Shown here piece after piece: positions 59,501 to 64,000 of a DNA stretch of 64,000 bases. The notes beneath the pieces are model-generated. The model saw nothing but the letters and a program-made list of their open reading frames with translations, ran no database searches and had not been told where the DNA came from. Origin of the DNA: Larimichthys crocea. Lineage: Eukaryota; Chordata; Actinopteri; Sciaenidae. Each line of letters opens with the position of its first letter. Position 1 is the first letter of the stretch. Both the position numbers and the translations under genes were made by a program. The DNA lies in the NCBI RefSeq assembly GCF_000972845.2, contig NC_040016.1:24112304-24176303 (forward strand), in the 5' to 3' direction.

Positions 59501-62500
59501 GGGTGTCACTTTTGATTTGATTTTGATTTGATTTGATTTGTATAAATTGCAACTGATCTGAATCATTCACCCAGATCTTCTTACTGACTCTTAACACTCT
59601 ACACCTGCCAACACCAGGCCACATATACAAATTAAAATGATAAATTGCTTCATACACTAACCTGTACAATTTCATTACATCATATCCCAGTCCATTCGCC
59701 TAACCACCAAATTCCACCAGGCACTCATGTGCCATATTCTGCCATATACAATAGCTCTCAAATTTGAATTTATTTAGCCTGTTTGTAGTCCAACACAGTG
59801 AGGCTTCTGTTTCACTGGTAGAATTATCTGCTTACGGACATACTGACTCAAATGACTCAAAGGACTCGTAAGATCTGGATCTGTTTAGTGACTCAGAAAG
59901 AAGAAAGAAAGCAGGGAAGAGAGAGGCGGTGATACACAGCAAAGGTCTGCAGACTAGATTTAAATCCAGGTTGTTGGTGTAAGAACTTTGATATACAGTT
60001 AACACACCTATCAGTATTTTCCAACTGTCATGGTATAAACTGTCATCACTGCATATAAACTTCAAATCCATCAGATCTCCATGATAAAAACTGTCCTGAA
60101 AAGCCTAGAAATCACACTGACTGAATTCTGTTGCAAGAGCACAGTCTCTGATGTAATCAAGGGCGATAATCCAACCCATGAATACAAGCTAACACTAACA
60201 CTTTGGTTCTTGTGGAGAGCATTATTTTCAAGTTGTCTTGGAGGGAGTCATCTTTGGAAAGTAATCATGGAGATGCTTCCATGCAGATGGGATATGTGCT
60301 TGACATTGCATGTACAATCAGGTACACAGCTGTTCATTTTCCTACAACTGGCTCTGTGCTGTAGACCACAGCTTATGAGATGCATCAACCCTGCTCTGAA
60401 TCTTAAGGGTTTCCTGACGTCTTCCTCTGGCTTCCCATGTAAAGTTGTGAATTGGGAGGGGCACTGGTTTCAAAAGTGGCACGACGCATTGGCCTAAATA
60501 TGACACCCCTGTGCCTCAGCTGCTGTTGCTATGGAGAAAAAGGCTGCCAGAGGATGGCATGGCAGTTTTGTGCGCCATAGCTGCCCAATTTATACAAAAT
60601 TGAATTCAAAGTGACTTGTTTTAAGCAGCAGATAGGCAAAACAGTTTTCTCAATATCATAATCCTTAGCTGTACCCCGACATTAACAGCAGACATGAAAA
60701 AAAGGTGCATTTTCTTTCTGCCTAACGTAACTTTGTCGTAGTTAACTTCTTCCCAGAAGTTTTGATGTGGCAGACTTCATCACGTAACACTGTCTATGAG
60801 ACATTGAGTGGGAGTTGTCTTTTGAAACCAGAGGCTCCTCCCACCTCTAACACTGATGTGAACATTTTATATATATTTATAAAAGTATCAATATAGGCTC
60901 TACAAATGTAGCAGATTTTGATTTTGATATCATTCTATATTTCTACTGCGGACACAAATGAGCTTAATGTGAATAAACTGATGAGCGTAGGCTGGACTCA
61001 AAGCTAACATAGACTGTTGATCATGGCGGCTGAAAGAAGAGGGAATCAACCATCATGTTATTAAAATATTTGCTTGCAAAGTGCCAGTACAAAACACCTA
61101 GAAATCTTCAGTCAACTACTCTCAGTTTTTATGATAAGTTATACTTTTACCAATCACACACAGCGACCCCTTAATTTACAGTATATGTTCATAACAATTA
61201 GTATCACTAGTGTATTGGATCATAGAAATCAGCTGCGAAAAAAATGTAATCAGAGTGATCCTCGAGGATATTGTTTCGTCTTCTTTTACTTTATTCACCC
61301 CCATCCACACTTGTAGCATGTGTTTTTACATGAATATTCATTCCTTCATGATTTATATCCTGATCCATGTCCACTCCCTACTGGATGCTTGGTTGTTTCT
61401 TTTCCCTGACTTCATGCCTCTTCCCCTCCAAATGGTTTTCTTTACACCATTTCTGGAACCATCTTTTCACCTTCTCTGACACGCATCTATCTGAGCTCTG
61501 CAAACCTACTCTTCAAAATAGCCACGTGTAAAAGATACGGTTTCACTTCAAACCCCTGGACAAGGTGGCAATCCTTCAGAGCAGGATTGAGACGTTGTGG
61601 CGTGTTCATAAAGTTGAAAGCCACTTTTGACGCTTGTTGAGCTTGTCAAATGAACAGTGATGGCCCCTCTTGCTTTGTTCCTCTTGGCAAGAACTAACAA
61701 AAGAAAATCATCAGAACAGACAAATCTACCCAAGCTCTCTTTTTTCGGGCTGCATGGGGATCAGCAGGGGGCTAGCACTTGCTGACAGCCAAAACAAGCG
61801 TAATATGGCTCTGAATACATAATGCCATAACCCGACAGGGATCAAATCTGTGACATTCTAACGAGTTCCATTCCTTTAACTGGGTTATCTGTGTGTGTGC
61901 ATTTGTGTGTTTTGTCACCTCATGACATGCTGATGAACCCCTACCTATACACAGGCGACATGCACGCCCAGCACAACACAACACACACACTCCCACATAC
62001 ACACACATATACATCTGCTGGTCCATCCCCCTTTGAGCAAGAGCTGGGAGACAGTACGACCTCCTGCCCCCATCTGACACCAACCACACACACACACACA
62101 CACACACACACAAATACACATGCAAAAACCTCGCCTTGAAGCCAGTGTTCACACCCAAGTCTTCACACGGTGCTTGGGGGGGTCGCCACGAGCAGGATTT
62201 GATGCAAAAAAATGGCACACCTCTCCTTCTCCCTCTCCATCCACCTACTCACCTCTTCCGTGACCCTTTTGCATGTATTTGCTGTGTAGTGTAATGAGAG
62301 GGAACTGGCCTTTTATTTATGATTTAAAGGGCAAACAATACAAAGATCGTGGCTTGATCGTGGTTTCACCAGAGTTGCAATGTGCTCATTCCACATTCCC
62401 TTCACAGCACTGTGAATAAGGAGCAGAAGCATGCATCAGAAAAGAGAAACTAAAATGCTTCTGTGATGTAGATATGACTAGAAGCTGAGCTTTTTGACGG

Positions 62501-64000
62501 TTCCAGGTACTGAGAAGCCACAGGAGCTAAAGGCAGAACTAAATCAGTCCCCTTTAACAAATTCATATGGATTAAAAAAATGACGGCCGTGTTTGAGGTC
62601 CAATTTTTTTGGTGATTTCTTTGATTTCATTGTGCCACAATGCTGCTGTGACACACTCAGTGTTCAATGGTTGTAGCTCAGGTGGTAGAGGTAACCACCC
62701 ATACAGGGGGGTGCTGGGGTGCTGAGGTAAAAAACAAGCTCCTGTCAATAGTTACAAAAAAATCCAAGAGGAAAAACAGAGGTTTAACTAGCGTGCAGAT
62801 TCAGGAGAAGGGGCCAATGAGGAAATCTGCTCAAACAAGAGAATATCTGAGTGCAAACAGAGAGTTTTGAGCAAGAGTAGATCAAATCTAAATGTGGGCA
62901 GGTTACATCTAAGTCTTGAGGGGAGCCTTAAAATGTGATAAATAGGAATAAAGTCATAGGTACTTCAGCATGCTCTGGTTAAAAGGCTGTGCTCTAGATT
63001 ACAGGTAGGATAAAGACGCTATTAAATTGAGTAAAAGGGACAAATAAGACAAGAATATTTACACACACACACACACACACATACACAACCCCAAAAAAGC
63101 CAACTGATTTGTTAGGTCAGAGGCCCTCTTTTGTGGGGCCGCTCAGGAGCTTTTGTGCTGCTGAGAGCCAGGAATGTTGGAGCTCAGGAGGGGCCTCACC
63201 ACGGGGGGTACACAGGGATTACAAGCAACCTGGGACTCTGCCTCTTTCTGCCTCTGCTGCTACTATTGTGTGTGTGCATGGGTTTGTGTGTGTGTTTGTG
63301 TGTGTGCTTTCAAAATTTAGGCTTGAGTAAGAAACCACACTACTTGTTAAGTACTGACTGGATTATGTCAGGGGAGTATTAAAAACTACTGAACGTTGGC
63401 ATTGAATGCTTATACCACCGTCTTCCACAAATAAGTTGTTTATTGTTCACTTTAGCTGATTTTATTACATTAAAATGTTTTTGTTAGAATTTTATTGAGT
63501 GCACAGCAATGTGTACATTATAAACAGAGACTTCTAAAAGCTGATTAGGCTTACTTTCCAATTTTACATCATGTAAACAAATGTAGGCTTAAAATAAGAG
63601 AGAGTAAATGCACATAGCTTCACACAGCAGCCCATGTGGTTTTTCTGGAGTCTCGTTCGTCTGATAGTTTTCATTTTTTCATTTTAGTTCCATTCAAAGT
63701 TCTCACTGAGCTAATAAAAAAAGAGTATTAACGGGGATAAAGCAGAAGAAGAAGCAGCTCTTCACATGGAAAAATCTCAGAGGACCTGTTCACACCTGAC
63801 ATTAACATGCATTCTGGGTCATCTGATCACAAGTGGGCAGTTCTAAGTACATCGGTTTACAGCTGGAATTAAAATACTTCTCCATGTGTGTTTGCAGAAA
63901 GACCCGTCAGTTCACTCAAAAACAGTTGGTTATTGCACCTAAAGAGGTGAATAATTATGCAGACATATCATGTCTATGCAAAGTTCAAGTTTATGCAGCA
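53388..64000 (-). CDS. cadps: cadps 3' end (CAPS1), partial, two coding exons in window
   Basis: Minus-strand exons 55460-55356 and 53561-53388 encode the last 92 residues of Cadps; the rest lies beyond the right edge. The peptide carries [16 protein letters not shown], then [17 protein letters not shown], an EEATASV block, [11 protein letters not shown] and a short acidic end, closely matching the C-terminus of mammalian CADPS. CAPS1 is a neuronal and endocrine cytosolic protein with C2, PH and MUN domains that binds PIP2 and primes dense-core vesicles for Ca2+-triggered exocytosis. The C-terminal region shown here follows the MUN domain and is implicated in vesicle binding. Exon assignment to cadps rather than cadps2 rests on linkage to fezf2. 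No further exon was recognised from 55,461 to the window end, so an intron over 8.5 kb is inferred. Confidence 0.88.
55356..55460 (-). CDS. cadps: cadps penultimate coding exon
   Basis: 105 nt, 35 residues, phase 0 at both ends. Acceptor CTGTTACAG then [10 protein letters not shown], ending LIRIVK with donor AAG/GTGAGAA. The intron to the last exon is 1,794 bases. Confidence 0.92.
55820..56080. promoter_or_regulatory. Candidate conserved non-coding block in cadps intron (copy 2)
   Basis: Counterpart of 41,340-41,600. Complex sequence with CTATTTAAGTTTGGAG; no frame or splice sites. Confidence 0.25.
59243..59336. repeat. 28-bp minisatellite
   Basis: About 3.4 units of a 28-bp sequence starting CATTGTAATTCATTGTCATT at 59243, 59271, 59299 and 59327. 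It begins about 80 bases after the end of copy 2. Confidence 0.92.
59337..59550 (+). mobile_element. Teleost retroposon 3' tail
   Basis: Contains TCCTGGGAGAGGGATCCCTC, CTTCCTGAGGTTTCTTCCAC and TTTTTTCCCTGTTAAAGG, then GGTCTAAGGACAGAGGGTGT and a (TTGATTT)n tail. This is the 3' half of a very abundant fish retroposon family, related to the fragment at 15,690. Confidence 0.8.
59551..61500. other. Intron sequence, no exon seen
   Basis: Inferred cadps intron. A 138-codon plus-strand frame at 60,081-60,497 has no recognisable domain and no support, so it is not called as a gene. Confidence 0.45.
61505..62420. promoter_or_regulatory. Candidate conserved non-coding block in cadps intron
   Basis: Complex low-repeat sequence, split by a (CA)n tract at 62,084-62,112. 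Motifs include CGTAATATGGCTC, GTGTAATGAGAGG and TTTATTTATGATTTAAAG. Long-range fezf2 enhancers inside the neighbouring gene's introns would be plausible. This is inference. Confidence 0.3.
62084..62112. repeat. (CA)n microsatellite
   Basis: CA tract of about 14 units. Confidence 0.9.
62667..62722 (+). mobile_element. tRNA-SINE 5' fragment
   Basis: TGTAGCTCAGGTGGTAGAGG is a near-perfect polymerase III A-box region of a tRNA-derived SINE. The B box and body are missing or unrecognisable. Confidence 0.55.
62723..64000. other. Intron sequence, no exon seen
   Basis: A (CA)n tract lies at 63,060-63,080. No splice-supported frame was found up to the window end. Confidence 0.45.

Noticed and set aside
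60081..60497. 138-codon plus-strand frame
   Set aside because: No domain, no splice or promoter context and ordinary intronic composition.
61772..62218. 148-codon minus-strand frame
   Set aside because: Half of it is Cys/Val from a (CA)n tract, and the remainder has no recognisable domain or cadps similarity.

Overview
This is vertebrate, almost certainly teleost fish, nuclear DNA. Coding exons are small and sparse with GT-AG introns. There are many long (CA)n, (AT)n and (AAT)n tracts, plus tRNA-derived SINEs, hAT and Tc1/mariner remnants and retroposon tails of kinds common in percomorph fishes. Three protein genes are recognisable, and their order and strands match human 3p14.2 (C3orf14/CEP15 +, FEZF2 -, CADPS -).

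Layout. 1-4,450: no recognisable exon, one SINE and a perfect palindrome. 4,527-8,917 (+): complete four-exon cep15 (133 codons); intron 3 carries a decayed 2.77-kb hAT transposon with an exact 8-bp target-site duplication. 9,237-9,902: Tc1/mariner-like remnant. 11,100-18,180: exon-free but rich in low-repeat, homeobox-motif-rich blocks that look like developmental enhancers. 18,809-22,257 (-): complete four-exon fezf2 (428 aa, eh1 repressor motif and six C2H2 fingers). 22,400-30,400: intergenic sequence with repeats. 30,476-59,164: two near-identical copies of about 14 kb, separated by a 10-N gap and 201 bp of unmatched sequence. Each copy carries the last two coding exons of cadps (-). 59,165-64,000: inferred to be cadps intron, with repeats and candidate conserved blocks.

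The most important observation is the 14-kb duplication. Copy 1 (30,476-44,601) ends exactly at the N gap. It differs from copy 2 (44,813-59,164) mainly by scattered 1-2 base indels, and these destroy both cadps reading frames. In copy 2 both exons read cleanly. This looks like an unmerged overlap between two contig ends (or two haplotypes), with copy 1 unpolished, rather than a biological tandem duplication.

Other notable points are a 28-bp tandem duplication that copies the fezf2 exon 1 splice donor, microsatellites lying against splice sites in both fezf2 and cep15, and long perfect hairpins. fezf2 is a forebrain transcriptional repressor, Cadps primes dense-core vesicles, and Cep15 is a small centrosomal protein. 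They share a locus and possibly regulatory DNA, not a pathway. I found no operon-like or defence-like system.
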